A stretch of 64,000 bases of DNA, from the NCBI GenBank assembly GCA_949357655.1, contig CASHTG010000004.1, forward strand, positions 1 to 64,000. The letters run 5' to 3'. Positions 48,654 to 60,869 of the stretch are shown piece after piece. The position numbers and the translations under genes were made by a program. The stretch is from Parascedosporium putredinis (lineage: Eukaryota; Ascomycota; Sordariomycetes; Microascales; Microascaceae). Below the pieces are notes generated by a model. That model was given only the letters and a program-made list of their open reading frames with translations. It did no database searches and was not told the DNA's origin. How positions within the stretch are numbered: position 1 is the first letter of the stretch; each line of letters starts with the position of its first letter.

Positions 48654-50014
48654 TCACACATCTTCGAATTCCAAGTCCTCGTCGCTCTCCTCATCCTCGA
48701 GATCTCTCAAGGGGATTCGACCTTAACTTTCTTGGTTGGTCTTTCATTAGCTAAGTTGCCTTCCCCGTTAAAAGCCCATTGTCCTCCCTGGGGAGCGTCG
48801 ACGCTCAATGCAACTGGAGTATCAAGCCCTAAATTGACACCGGTGGCCATAACATCCTCAAAGTCACCCTCTTCATCCTCATCTTCGATCTCGTCATCTG
48901 ATCCATACTCGTCCTCCTCCAACTCCTTTCGCTCCTGCTCCGCTTTCAGCCTCGCGAAGACGTCATCAATGTCTTTGTGATCTTTTTCAAAGGTGAAAAC
49001 ATGACCTTCTTGATTTTTACCGTCAGTTTCGTCTACCTTGCCTATTAAAGGCGCCGCCACGGTGCCAGAGAAAGACTCCCCGTTATTGTGCTATTTGACA
49101 TCCACGCCGGTAATGCGTTTTGTTCGGCAATTTTCTCCCTCCGAGCGATTTCGGCTGCTTTATCAGCTTCTGTAAGACCATCAGCCGCAGATATGCTCAC
49201 GGCCATCGACTTTGGACCGGTATTAGCAAGACCTTTGACTGCGGTTGGACGATTCCCGCCAATGTCGACTGGCACTGATCTGATGCCGGGGTTACTCGAG
49301 TCTCTTATAACAGGACGCGCATTTCCTAGAGCTACCTCGAAAGTATTGTCTGGGATGTGCACTTGGTCTATCTGTTGCAAAGGTCGGTGACAAATTTGAA
49401 CTGATTGTTTAGCCGGGTGGACTGCTCGTGTCCTGCCGAGTTTCGATCCAGATCATGTCTAAGGGCATGGCCACAACGGTGGCAAACAAAGCCTTCGGGA
49501 CCAAAATTGTCAAGGACCTCCATTTGCGTCCATTCAGACTTGCAACGGCCACAAAAATACTCCTTCTTCTCACTTGCGGGGACTGCTGTGCCTTGGATGT
49601 CTTTGGTGATATTGTAGACTCTCCATTTGATCGCGTCAATCGTTTGTCTGTAGTCGATATAATAGTATATTCTTGTTATGGGACGGGCCTGGCCTTCACG
49701 CATTTCAGGCCTATTGAACTGATGTAATAGGCGTTCTTCTTTCAGTTTCGCCACAAGCTTATGCAAATCCTTCGTGTTGAGGGAGGCGAGATATGCCAAT
49801 TCGTCATCGCGTAAGCTATATTCGGTTAACAGGTTAGACAGGTTTGGATTGAAGACCGACGGTGGGATGATATGGGAGTTTCTTCTTCGTGATCATATGT
49901 TTTTTTTTCATTTGTTTACCAAGAATGCGTTATCACAGCATCAACTGCGATGATTTGCCTCGTATCATAGAAGGCCCTCATTACCATCTTGAGCAGAGTC
50001 TGCGCAAGATCCAT
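48654..50014 (-). CDS. TFA1: Transcription factor TFIIE alpha subunit
   Basis: TFA1 is the large TFIIE subunit, which recruits TFIIH and helps promoter opening by Pol II. The start MDLAQTLLKMVMRAFYDTRQ is at 50014. An extended winged-helix domain continues after an intron with LRDDELAYLASLNTKDLHKL. The zinc ribbon reads FCGRCKSEWTQMEV with VCHRCGHALRHDLD near 49.5-49.43 kb. The C-terminal half has a long acidic region, for example EEDEYGSDDEIEDEDEEGD near 48.9 kb, and ends EFEDV. Two one-base run deletions interrupt the frame, near 49383 and near 49081 (needing one T and one G in the coding strand). About 430 residues, expected for fungal TFA1. Confidence 0.92.
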
Positions 50015-50741
50015 AACGTCGTTCGGCGTCCGCGAGGAGGGCTGTGTATTTTCGCCTTAGTCAAGGGCATTGGAAGCTTGGGTCGTTTCTATCAGTGGAG
50101 GGTATAAGACACAAATTCTAGAAACCTAGAAGATGTGTGCTGCACGTCGTATGGGTGCAAGGCTGGGCAAGGCTGGAAACAAGGTATTCCTATAGTGTGT
50201 TATGTAATCACACGGAGCTTGTGTTTAGCTTTGAACGTGGCGGAGTGCTTTCTTTTTTGTCTCCCTTTTTGTTTAATTTTATCGATTCATCAGTGTTGTG
50301 GAGAGCATCATTATGCTGCGTCACGGCCAAATGGACGAGGGGTATTACGAAAGAAGACATCAGACATGGCTAAAAAGGGATTTCATATGTACTCGTGCCA
50401 TACACCTCCACCCCCATATGCGTGGCACGAGTAACGTAGGAAAGAAATAACTGCGTTAATTAACTCTTAAACATAAATACTGGCCCTGCGGAAATACCAG
50501 CAATCAAACAACAAAAGGACTGTGCAAGCAGGCGCGAAGTCTGGCATAGTTCATACATCATCTCTCAAGAGGTAACAAGCCCGCGGTCTACATTATTGGT
50601 TTTGGGTGAAAGGCCAAAGTGTCTCCATTCTGCCCGACGTCAGGTAACCACACCCGAATTGTGTCAGCTCGCAGTTTTTCTCTCTCGTTAGCTTATGGTA
50701 GCTGTTCAATCTCTCAGGTGTATTTTCGAAGCTGTAGGAAA
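50015..50741. other. Spacer TFIIE-alpha/SMC1
   Basis: This spacer holds the TFA1 promoter and the SMC1 3' end. No gene is recognised. The exact end of SMC1 lies somewhere in 50590-50825. Confidence 0.5.
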
Positions 50742-53700
50742 TTAGTTTACCTGGCTGTATATAGGTAGAAGGAGCTAGCGAGAGGGTCACAGTGCTTACA
50801 TCCAATGTGAGCGTTCTTGAACTGTTGACGTCCTGATCGCGATAAACGCCAACTAAACTTTCGCTGTCCTGGAATAGTCCCGTCTTGAGACTGATCACTA
50901 CGAATTGCATCCCTGGACCAGAATGCTCCCGTATATATTTTTGATCTTCTCAACATTGGCATTGTCCAGGGCGGCATCTACCTCGTCAAGGACGAAGAAG
51001 GGGCTTGGCTGATAGCTATGTATGGCGAAAAGAAGGGCAAGAGCAGCCATTGTTTTCTCTCCACCAGAAAGATGCTCCATATCCCGGAACCTCTTTAGAG
51101 GGGGCATGGCATGATATTTGATTCCTGAGAGATATGGGGTATCAGTGTCCTCTTCAATGTCTAGGTAGGCTTGACCGCCTAGGGGATAGGCTTCGGATCT
51201 GGTCAGATCTTTGTAGACGTGAGAAATCTGCTCCTGAATATGAGAAAAAGCCTTGTTGAAGAGTTCGAACCGCCGTGCCTTGATCTCGTTGAAAGCATCA
51301 CGGGCCCGTTTTTGCGCGAGGCGTGCCTTCTCGAAGTCCTTTTCGGTATCTTTGAGGCGAAACTCCACATCCCCCAATCGCTCGATAGCCCGCATGTTCG
51401 GATTTAGCTTCTCAAGCTCCCCACTCAACGAACTGATCTTTCCATCAAGTCTTTCTTCGATATCAAGGCCATCGGACTGTTAGATATAGTTAGCACAAGT
51501 TAATCGATTTAGTTATAGGCACATCCGGCTGGGTCATCCACTGAACCTACCTCCTGAAGCTCCTCATCAAGATTGTCAAAGTCGAGCTCAATGCCATGAT
51601 CATCTAGAGCAGCCTGGATCGCCTCCCTACCAGTAACCTCTTCATCGTCGTCTTCATCGTCGACATCCATGGCGTCTGGATCCTGATGAAGGAGGGTATC
51701 CTCATTGGGTAGATTGTCTAGAGAGCCGCTGATGAGAGGAACCTGTATCTGCTCGAGTTTGCACCGTCGTAACAAGTTGAATTTCCCGTTGCTGTTTTGC
51801 TGTACTACTGTTTCAAGAGCGTTGATCTCTTTTTGCCTTATTTCGATCTCTTTGCCTCGTTTTTGTACCGCGACCCGGGCCTCTGCCACTTGCTCATTCT
51901 TTTCTACAAGACGAGCTCTGTGCTCTTCCAGTATGTCACCAAGTGCCTCTAGCTCATCTTGCTCCTTCTTCATCTCTTGCTCAATCCTCTTCTTTTCTTG
52001 CTTGTAGGAGCTGATGTCTTTCTGTAGTCGGCGAAGTTGGTCCTGCATTCGGCGGATCCGGGCTACCGACTCGCTATGCCGGGATTCTTCCCAGGAGAGA
52101 CGACTCTTGAGTCTTTGCTTTTGGACCTCGTAGATATTGCGCTGTTCCGCCATCTCTTGCTCCATACTGCCTTGCTGGGCTTCGTATTCTCTGATGTTGC
52201 TGTACCCGAGCTTTTACAGAAAGCGCTAAAAATCTTGTCCTCGACCTGTGATATGGCCTCTTGGAACTCTCTCACTGCCCGCCCAATACGCTCCAATGAA
52301 TCTTGTTTCTGTGTTAATTCAGGTTCGATTTCCCTCAGTTTGTTGCTTTCATTGTCTCTCAGCCTTTTCGTGCTTTCCAGGTTTTTGTCGAGAGCGAGGA
52401 GCTCCTTCTTGGCGTACGTGGATCTCTGTTCAAGGCCTGCGAGGTCGCTTTGCAATGACTCCTCTGTGTTGCCTCGTCGATCTACCTTGGGCAGTTTTTC
52501 GAGCTCTTCTTTACACTGCGTGGCAAGACGCTGAAGATGTTGGACGTCATGCTCTTCAAACCTGCGCTTTCCGCCCTTGTTCTCCGGACCACGACCCCCA
52601 GTCATCAGACCAGCTTTGTGAATAACAAATCCCTCTATTGTCACAGCCTTGACCGGGATTCTCCTCTCATAGCATATCTGCTTGGCGATGTCCAGGCCAT
52701 CGCAAACCACGGAACTTCCACAAGCGTATGACATGGCGCGCTCGAGGTTTGCATCAAAGTCAATCGTGTCGATGGTGAGGCGGGCACCAGATATTCCTTT
52801 GATGGCAGTATTCACCGCACTAACTTTGATATTGTCTAAAGGAATGAAGGTCATGGGCGGAAACCGTTGGTCTTTCAGATACTGGACGCAGGCAATGCCG
52901 GTCTTCTCAGTGTCTACAATCACTGAATCGAAGTCCCGGCCAAGGGCCACGATAACCGCCTCGTCAAATTTCTTCTGCTTGGGCTTGCAAAGATCTCCCA
53001 CTCGGCCTTTTACTCCCGGATAGATCCGTTTGAGCGACGTGACCATTTCTCGAAGACGCGTCTCTCGATCGTTCTGTCGCCTACCATCATCAGCTTCGCG
53101 AAGCTTCCGAGCAACATCCTCGAGACGCTCTTCTAGTTCTGTGCGGCGCTGGTTTGTTCGTACTCGCTCAGACTGAATCTGGTTGAACTCTTTTTCTTTG
53201 CATCGATATCTCTTGTGAGTTGTTGGACATTGGCTTGTGCAGCTGATTTTCGGCTGGCAGTGATTTGAAACTCCTGCTCAAACTTCTCGAGACTCGCTGT
53301 GACCCTATCTAGACGACCTTTAAATGTATTGACTGTTACTTCATCAGATTTTTGCTGACGTAGCAGATTATCAAGGTTTGCTTGGTTCATGGAAGTCTTA
53401 GCCATGACCTGGGCTCGAAGAGAGTTGTATTGCTTGCGGTCGGCAGAGCTGAGTTCTTTCCCCTGCTTCTTCATTCGATCCCTGTAGTCGGTTTCTTCAA
53501 GCTCCTGTGCCTTTTCAACCTTAGAGAGATCACTTTGAACTCTAGCCATTAAATCCGCTTGCTCATCTTTCTCCTCTGTTAGAGTCTCGATCCTTTCCTT
53601 AAGAACGCTAGATTCTCGATTGCTTTGTTCGATTTTTTCATCAACAGGGAGAAGACTATTTCGCGTGTCTTCAAGATCTCTTTCCTTTGACTTAATGTTT

Positions 53701-54806
53701 CGCTCAACTTTAGAGACTTCCCTGTTTAGAGCCGCATGCTCCTGCGCGACGATTCGAGTTTCTGCTCAAACACCTCGACATTTCGACGATATTCTTTAAG
53801 ATTATCCTGATGTTCCTGGATCAACGAGCTAGAATCGTCCATACTCCGCTGGAAATGATAGAGCTTCCAGAGCGTTTTCGTAACGATGGCTGCGTCCCGT
53901 TCATCAGTTTTTTTGAAAGTTTTCGGCCTCCCTTTTTGCTCTTGGTATTGCTTTATCTCAGAGTTGATGCCTCGGCGACGATGTAGATGAAAAGCAGAGT
54001 TCTCTGCGGCAGCCTCCGCTTCCCTCTCCAACCTCTCATAGTCAGCTTTATACTCAAGGCTGCCTGAGATCTGTTCGATGAGGCGAGTGAGATCTTGCGG
54101 TGACTGTGCCGCAATGGCTTCCACGTCGCCCTGGAAAACGAGAAAATTTCGCGCTTTGATGAGTATATTCTCGGCTTCAAGCGCGTCGTTGTACTGAAGG
54201 GCCGTCACAACCCGGTCATTGATGCGGTACTCGCTCGAACCCTGGGATGTAATGGAGCGCTTCCACTTCTGCTCATCTCCTGCATCATCCTCGTAGACTG
54301 CCATTACCCACGCGGTTTTTGGGTCATTGCGCGAGGCACGCCGGGAATCGGCATCATTATCATCCTCATGGCCGTTGACCCGCCCATTGGAACTAGGGGC
54401 ATCAGCAGAGCCATCGTCGTTTATCTTCGAGGTTTTCAAAACCCGCCCGCGATAGACGAGGTCCTTCAGGTGTGCTGACCGGAGGTGTGAGGACTTGATT
54501 CCAAGGACGAAGGAAATGGCGTCCATTCTTCAAGTCAGAGAATATATGTGTAAGTACCCATTTCAAATTCGCGCTCGGAGGATAGTTGTTTTGATTGAAC
54601 CTACGAGTTGGACTTCCCGGAGCCATTTGGGCCGATGATTGAGGTGAAGTATGAATCACCAAAAAGCAGAGTATGATGTCCTTTATAGGACTTGAAGTCT
54701 ATTGTCGAGATTAGTGCATGCTATGATAACCAAAGAGCCCATATGTAAGATAACCAGGCACATTGCTGGACTTACTGAATAGTTCGAGGCGAATAAGCTT
54801 TCCCAT
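50742..54806 (-). CDS. SMC1: Cohesin subunit SMC1
   Basis: SMC1 is the ATPase arm of cohesin that pairs with SMC3 and holds sister chromatids. The start at 54806 (MGKLIRLELF) is followed by introns; Walker A reads IIGPNGSGKSN near 54.63 kb, then MDAISFVLGIKSSHLRSAHL. Long coiled coils flank the hinge (GVKGRVGDLCKPKQKKFDEA to GLMTGGRGPENKGGKRR, about 53.03-52.57 kb). The C-terminal signature and Walker B are HLSGGEKTMAALALLF and PFFVLDEVDAALDNANV near 51.08-50.96 kb. The end reads NSSRTLTLD at about 50.82 kb, then a probable GTAAGC intron, so the last few residues and the stop are uncertain. Several frame breaks in the coils (about 53.73, 53.15, 52.2 kb) look like the same run-length errors. 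Confidence 0.94.
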
Positions 54807-56613
54807 TGTAAAAGGCGCGCTCAAGCTATGAAAGGATGACTATGCTCGAGGTTTGCTATGCGCCGCGGACGTGGAGGGAGGAATCCGCTGCTAATTGGCA
54901 CGCACACGTCCAGGTTCTTCTTAGAGGAAAAATTGCACTCGGAAAGTGTCGCGTCGTTATCATGTCGTGTTTCAACCGCTGTAACCAGAGGATGTGAGTT
55001 TAGGGATTGTCGTGTTCAGGTCTTTGTCAACGCGCGTGAACGTCTCTGGTGGGGTGGAGTTTCGCGTTCTGGGGAAGTTGTCTCTTGTTTGTCAGCTCAT
55101 CCCAAGAGGGTTCATGAAGTTCCCCTTACCGCTGTTGCCAACTGGCAGCCCCCAAAAGTTGGCAGACAGTGTTGGCGGGAGGGCTGACTGGAGCATCGCC
55201 TGGCGTTGCCCCCGATCAGTACGACCCACTCACACCTATTTAGATGGAAAACGGTTCCCCTTCTGGGAACCATTTCCTCCTTTCATCATCATCACTTTTT
55301 CTCCCATTTTGGGATCCCTTCTTCTTCATCCGTTTCCGGTGATCCCATTTCCCACAGACAGTGTTGGCGGGAGGGGTCGACCCTCTCACACCTATTTGGT
55401 TCGGAACGGTTCACCTTCAGGGAACCTTTTCCTGTCCCCATCTTCTATCACCCGTCCACATTCAGATCCTTTTCCCACCATTTTCTCTCCCACTAAGCCA
55501 TAAAAACGGTATCTATAGAGGAGGAAAGGCTGTTGGTGGTCGGCTGACTTGAGGTTGGCGGTGCCCCGACTGATCAGTTCGACCTCTTTAGTTTAAGACG
55601 GTTTCCCTTCTGGGAATCTATTCCTCTCATCACGCGTCATAGATCATCCACATTCGGCTCCTTCCCCCAGTCCTTCCACGAAAAGTAATTGATCCATCTA
55701 TGGTGCCCAAATTGACAATCTTTGTGGGGTGGAATTTACGGAGACACTTTGAAATAGAAATGATGACGGAGAGGGGCGTAGATAGATCGGATGTGATAGC
55801 TCTTGCATACGCGAGAAACGTCAATGAAAAACAATGATGCCCTGACCTATGATCCATGGATAAGGAAGAAGCAAGAAAGGGAAACCGCTTTCTAACCAAA
55901 CTATGGTGCCTGGAGGTTGACTAAAGAGAGGACGTGTGTCTCTGGCATCCAACGGTCACTACATCACACATATGGGTCAGCCGAGATCACCCGCGAACAG
56001 CCGGACAAGGAGTAGTCTGAGCTTTATTGTGCTAAATACGTCGCTGAGACGGTGCTGAAAGGGTTGTCTGGTATCATGTGGGTGATCTCTTGAGAAGGGC
56101 CTTTGCATGAATGCATGCGTCTGCACCGAGGTATATTGACCGAGACTCTTCCTTGCGTGGTGCTGTCTAGTGCCGACAGACGTCACGAGGATTGATATGC
56201 AACTGGAGTGTGTGGTTTTCGGCCAACCACCATTCGAGAGATGCCCACCTGGCCCTGCCACATTTGACCCATGGATTTGACAACCGGGCGGAGCCTGGGA
56301 GCGTATTTAGGACCAGCCACAGGAGCTGATTAACGTTGACGGCAGCCAACGAGTGCACGGCCCTTGCACATGTTGGCTGAACAGGACATCAGCTGTAATA
56401 ATCATCAGCTGTATCAGTACCGTGTTGAGTAATTATCCAGCTGATTGACTGCCTCCCCATGGACTCGCCGCCAACTTTCCATCTCCTCAACAATCTAACC
56501 ACAGCTTGCTAATTGTGTGAGCAGTTTCACTTATTCCTTGATCTCTTTCTCTAAGTGCATTGCTCCCTCCTCTCCACGCTGCCTTTTGCCACTTATATGG
56601 CTGGCTCTGCCTC
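54807..56613. other. Divergent spacer SMC1/GPC1 with degenerate tandem repeats
   Basis: These 1.8 kb lie between two divergent genes. No convincing gene was found. The section 55150-55700 contains three degenerate copies of a repeat, listed separately. Confidence 0.55.
55150..55700 (+). repeat. Three degenerate tandem repeat units
   Basis: GACAGTGTTGGCGGGAGG is perfect at 55165-55182 and 55357-55374, with a weaker GGTTGGCGGTG form near 55553. A second core, ACGGTTYMCCTTCWGGGAA, is at 55251-55270, about 55406-55424 and about 55598-55617, preceded twice by CTCACACCTATTT. Spacing is about 155-195 bases. The units are C/T-rich, with TTCCTC and CATCATC words. The origin is unknown. Confidence 0.7.
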
Positions 56614-58254
56614 ATGGAGAACTTGGGTTTGAACCATACGCCGACCTCTACCAGACAGGTTTTGCAGTCACGCGCTGAGGAGACCGAGATGAACGATTTG
56701 CAAACCAGCGACTCTTCTCCCGACACCTGTGCCGTCGATTTTGATCTTCACGTTGCCGAATCCGCGACATCAAAAACCTCGGGACTTTCGCGCAATCCGT
56801 CCTTCTCTGGCAGTAGCTCATACCAAGATGACCTTGACCCTTTGCCTCCTCTAGACCGACTCTCGGTACTTGATCTCCTCGACAACTTCGCCCTCCCACT
56901 ACAGCTCGAGAAGCTCCAAAGAGGGATCTCGGCCCAAACCGACAAGGTTCGTCGATCTCGAGATGCTTTCAAATCTCGGAGCCAAGTTGCCCGTGGTCGT
57001 ATGATCGAAGAATGGAGGCGGCGCGTGCCGCCGGCCGAGATACAACTTGAGAGGTATCGGAGGCACATGCGACGGAGTGTTGACAAGCTCGGCAAACGCT
57101 GGAACGATACTCGAGTGATCACTTTACGGGAGAAGATATCTTTCATCTGTGGTGTTATGAATATCTTCATCAGTGGATTTCTTATTGGCGGCTATCCTGA
57201 ATATTTCCATCTTTGGTATACGGCACAGTTGCTTTATTTCATGCCAATCCGGATCTTCACGTACAAGCGACGCGGCTATCACTACTTTCTCGCCGATCTC
57301 TGCTACTTCGTTAATCTCTTGTTGATGCTCAGTCTCTGGTGTTTTCCTGGTTCAAAGAGACTATTTACAGCCGTTTACTGTCTTGCCTTTGGTAACAATG
57401 CAGTTGCCATCATCATGTGGCGCAACTCGTTGGTTTTCCATAGTTTCGACAAAGTAACGTCTCTCTTCATCCACGTCATGCCATGCGCTACACTGCATTG
57501 CATTGTTCATCTCTATCCAGCCGAGCAACAAGCGGTCCGCTTTCCAGCCATATTTTCTATCAAGAACGGGTCCTCTGACTCTGCTGCGGCGTATGGCAAC
57601 CTGACCTCCATGCTCGCGTGGAGTTCCATTCCTTACGCCATGTGGCAACTCTCCTATTACTTTTTATCACTGTGAAACGGAGAGAAAAATTGCGGCCGGA
57701 CGACCAACATCATTTACGTGGCTTCGGCAATCCTATTCTAAGGTTTGGATAGGTCGAATCGTCCTGTCGTTGCCCGAGAGGCTGCAGGAAACTGCCTTTA
57801 TGTTGATCCAATATTCCTATGCGATTCTCACCATGCTTCCATGCCCAATTTGGTTTCATTATAGGGTTGCTTCAGCGGCATTTCTTACGATTGTGTTTGG
57901 ATGGAGTGTTTATAATGGTTCTACGTATTATATCGACGTTTTTGGCAAGCGGTTCCAGAAAGAACTCGAAATCATGAAGATGGAAGTGGGCAAATGGCAG
58001 CACACTACGGATATTGTTGAATCACCCCTCTGGCCTCCAATCTAGATCATGTACACACGGCCGAGCTAGCTAGCCCATCACTTGAGGCACGAGCTGAGAT
58101 TGCCACTCACTGTCCCATGGAGAGTATCGATAGTCTTCAGCCACTAAGTGACGGATCAGTGTTCTATGGTGGAATGGGTACTGGAGCTGCGCGTTTCGAC
58201 GATGATGCACGGGAAAGAAGGAGCCGAGGTTCTAGGCAAGAGGGCCAACTTTGA
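56614..58254 (+). CDS. GPC1: Glycerophosphocholine acyltransferase GPC1
   Basis: GPC1 is a multi-pass ER membrane enzyme that acylates glycerophosphocholine in phosphatidylcholine remodelling. Starts are possible at 56560, 56614 (chosen; MENLGLNHTPTS) and 56689. The soluble N-terminus holds DRLSVLDLLDNFALPL and a basic helical stretch. Membrane segments begin with ISFICGVMNIFISGFLIGGY, WYTAQLLYFMPIRIFTYKRR and FLADLCYFVNLLLMLSLWCF, and further ones follow to FHYRVASAAFLTIVFGWSVY. A family histidine-rich segment is LVFHSFDKVTSLFIHVMP. Run deletions at 57661-57665 (T), 57685-57689 (A) and about 58041 (A) break the frame. After the last one the frame continues to TGA at 58252-58254 with a Ser/Arg-rich tail ending SRQEGQL. 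Confidence 0.88.
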
Positions 58255-58940
58255 TATTATGTGTTCTATTTGCCGGTGATGGAGGCTCTGAATCTAAGGC
58301 AATATCCATTATACGGCTATCGTTCGCTCTCGCTGCGTCGGTTAGTGTGTTTGGGTAGGCTCTATCCTATCCTAGTCAAAGGATTGCAATGTACTTTATT
58401 TTCAAACACATCTATCCATCCATAGATGCAATTGATCACTAAATAAGCTGCAGCCTTGTAGGAGTTCTGCACTATTCCTTGTTTCGATATGTAGGTGCTC
58501 CACTTCGTACTTGGCTGCACTGAGCCTCCATAATAAGATCTTTTAAGTACATCTAACAAGATAAAAGATGTCCAAATACCCGCTAGAGGGGTAGGGGCCA
58601 AAAGTAGAGCTGCCCTCAATAGACAGGATCATCACGCTAATTGAGATATCACAGGACGGAGACAGATGGTCCCGAACTGAAACACCCCGCCTCCCAAAGA
58701 TAGACGCAAGGTAAAAGCGAACTCCCAACCCCAAGAACTAGATAACAAGAGCAATGGATAACGTAAAGCGCCAAGAAATGCATGCATATAGGTGAAGGGT
58801 ATCCTCGGGCAGAAACACAAGCGTAAGAGCCAAGATTTGATAGACAGTTTTGGTAGTGCAGATGTGATAGATGGAACTGGTTGGCATCGGCAACATGATG
58901 GGGAATCTTGCTCACTCGAACTTCGAGTGCAGCATGAACT
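58255..58940. other. Convergent spacer GPC1/CDH1
   Basis: These 686 bases hold the two 3' flanks. No gene is seen. Confidence 0.5.
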
Positions 58941-60869
58941 TTAGCGTATAACACCCCAGTCGGCAAGTCGGCCACTCCCAGGGTCTGCATCGTCCCGAGC
59001 GCCGGGGCGACGGCCAAAAACCGACCAAAATCGGAGTGTCTCGTCCCCGGCACCTGTCACGACAACCCTCCCGTCGGGGCTCATGGCTAGATAAAGAACA
59101 CGGTATGTGTGGCCTGTTAGACTTGCGACCTGTGTCATGGAGGGGTACTTCCAGACGACAATTTGATTCTGGCTGTATCCGTGCGTGGACACAATTTCGT
59201 TTGAGTTTTTGACCAGGCTATGTTGCACACTTGGCTTCCCGTATCGATCTCGTTGATGACGGCTCCCCGCACGGTATCGTGGAATATTATCCTTCTGTCA
59301 GCGGTTCCACCGCCAGAAGCGAGGAGACCACGCTGATGAGGCGACCAAGCAATAGCCTTGACAGCAGCGGTATGATCCGAGAACTTCCACAAGGGTGTTT
59401 CTGATAGCTTATCCCATACCATGAGCTTGTTGTCGTTGCCACCGCTGGCAAGTTGGCCATCCTCGCAATTCCACTTTAGACCGCAAACCTCTTGCTTGTG
59501 GCCGACCAATTTTTGAGCCATTGATCGGGAGCCCGAACGTCCCGATGATAGATGAGACGGTCGCGAGAGCCTGAGGTGAGGATATGAGTATTCCACGCTA
59601 GTGATCCCACCCGCGCTGTGTGGCCAGTCATGGTGCGCAAGCGCCGGGTTTTCTCAGCGTCCCAGATCTGTACCAACCCTTTCCCGGTACCGATCGCGAT
59701 ATGCGTTCCTTTCTGGATCCACGAAACACTTGTAACAGTGTCGTCCTCCAAAGTACACAACTTATTAACCCGGCTAGTCTGGGCATTCCACATGTAGACG
59801 CTTGAACCTAAACCAACTCCCAAGACATTGGCACTGCCCCAATCAACCAGGTTCAGGTAGAAGTCGTCGGCAAGTTCAGGCGCATCAAGAACCTTGTAGG
59901 GGACTTTGCTCACAGCTCTCGGTTGCTTCCGAGGACTGAGAAGCATTTGCTGACTACCAAACCGCACTGGGGATAGGCTGTATAACTCGGAGCGAGTATC
60001 TAAATTTGGTCCATGTCGACTTTGTGGCGTTTTAGAGGGCGTAGGATGCGCGCCGAGGCTTCCATGATGCCGGGGTGACAGGTACGAAAAAAGGTTTTTG
60101 TGAGGCGTACTAGGTGTGAGAGAAGAGGGGAGTGACGAAGTCGTATTGTTGCTCGGTGGTGTATGGGATCGTGCAGGGTCGTGGGCAATATTTGACCTGC
60201 TGGAAGCTTGGTCTGGCGATATGGCTTGGGGGTTTTCTTGGGGTATTGTCCCTTCGAAAGTTCAGCTCGTAAGAGCTTAGAGAAGGTGCGATTGGCCTCC
60301 TCAGCTAAGCATTCTTAGTACTAGTCATCCTGGGGTGCTGTATAAGGAGGTACGGTCTTACTCTTTTGGAAGTGGAGCTCGCCATGAGGGGTCCTTTTCT
60401 TTTGTCTTGGGGGTGTTGCTGGAGACCCGTCCTCGTGAAGAAGACTGAAGCTAGCCTGTAAATCTTGACCAGATCTTGTGGGTATGAACCTAGCAAGCAG
60501 AGATCCATGTCAGACACACCATTCCGGAAAAGTATGATAGACAAGGGACTTACCGATCGCCGTTCAATCGTTGTCGTTTACGATGTGGGCTGAGTCCAGG
60601 CGTACTTTCTCTTTGCTGACGGCTTAGTTCCCTCAATAAGGCATTGTCAACGGCATCCGCATCAAGTTGTATTGAGCGGTTCGAGTCGCTCCTCCTTGGC
60701 CGGGGCCTCCTTTGATTTGGACCCTCGCTATGCCGAGCCTCCAAGCGGCCACGCTCTGTTTGAGGAGGGGACTTGAACGCCGAGATGGTGTGGCAGATGG
60801 AGTTCTGACCTCAATGGGACGTTTGATGGTAGGCGGAGCGCTATCTGAGGGGTCAAATGGCAGTGTCAT
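58941..60869 (-). CDS. CDH1: APC/C activator Cdh1 (Fizzy-related)
   Basis: Cdh1 is a WD40 co-activator that brings substrates to the anaphase-promoting complex in late mitosis and G1. The start MTLPFDPSDSAPPTIKRPIE is at 60869. The C-box is split by an intron: DR/FIPTRSG (junction about 60.55/60.49 kb). The conserved block LSPVRFGSQQMLLSPRKQPR then KVLDAPELADDFYLNLVDW precedes seven WD blades, for example VGLGSSVYMWNAQTSRVNKL, ILTSGSRDRLIYHRDVR and VTGAGDETLRFW. The protein ends WGVIR, so the C-terminal Ile-Arg tail that docks on APC3 is present. These features favour Cdh1 over Cdc20. Frame breaks near 60.76, 60.4, 60.2-59.97, 59.5 and 59.2 kb are of the run-length type. Confidence 0.92.

Noticed and set aside
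54858..55552. Overlapping plus-strand frames upstream of GPC1 as a small gene
   Set aside because: They coincide with the C/T-rich degenerate repeats, which naturally lack stops and yield Ser/Pro/Phe-rich nonsense.
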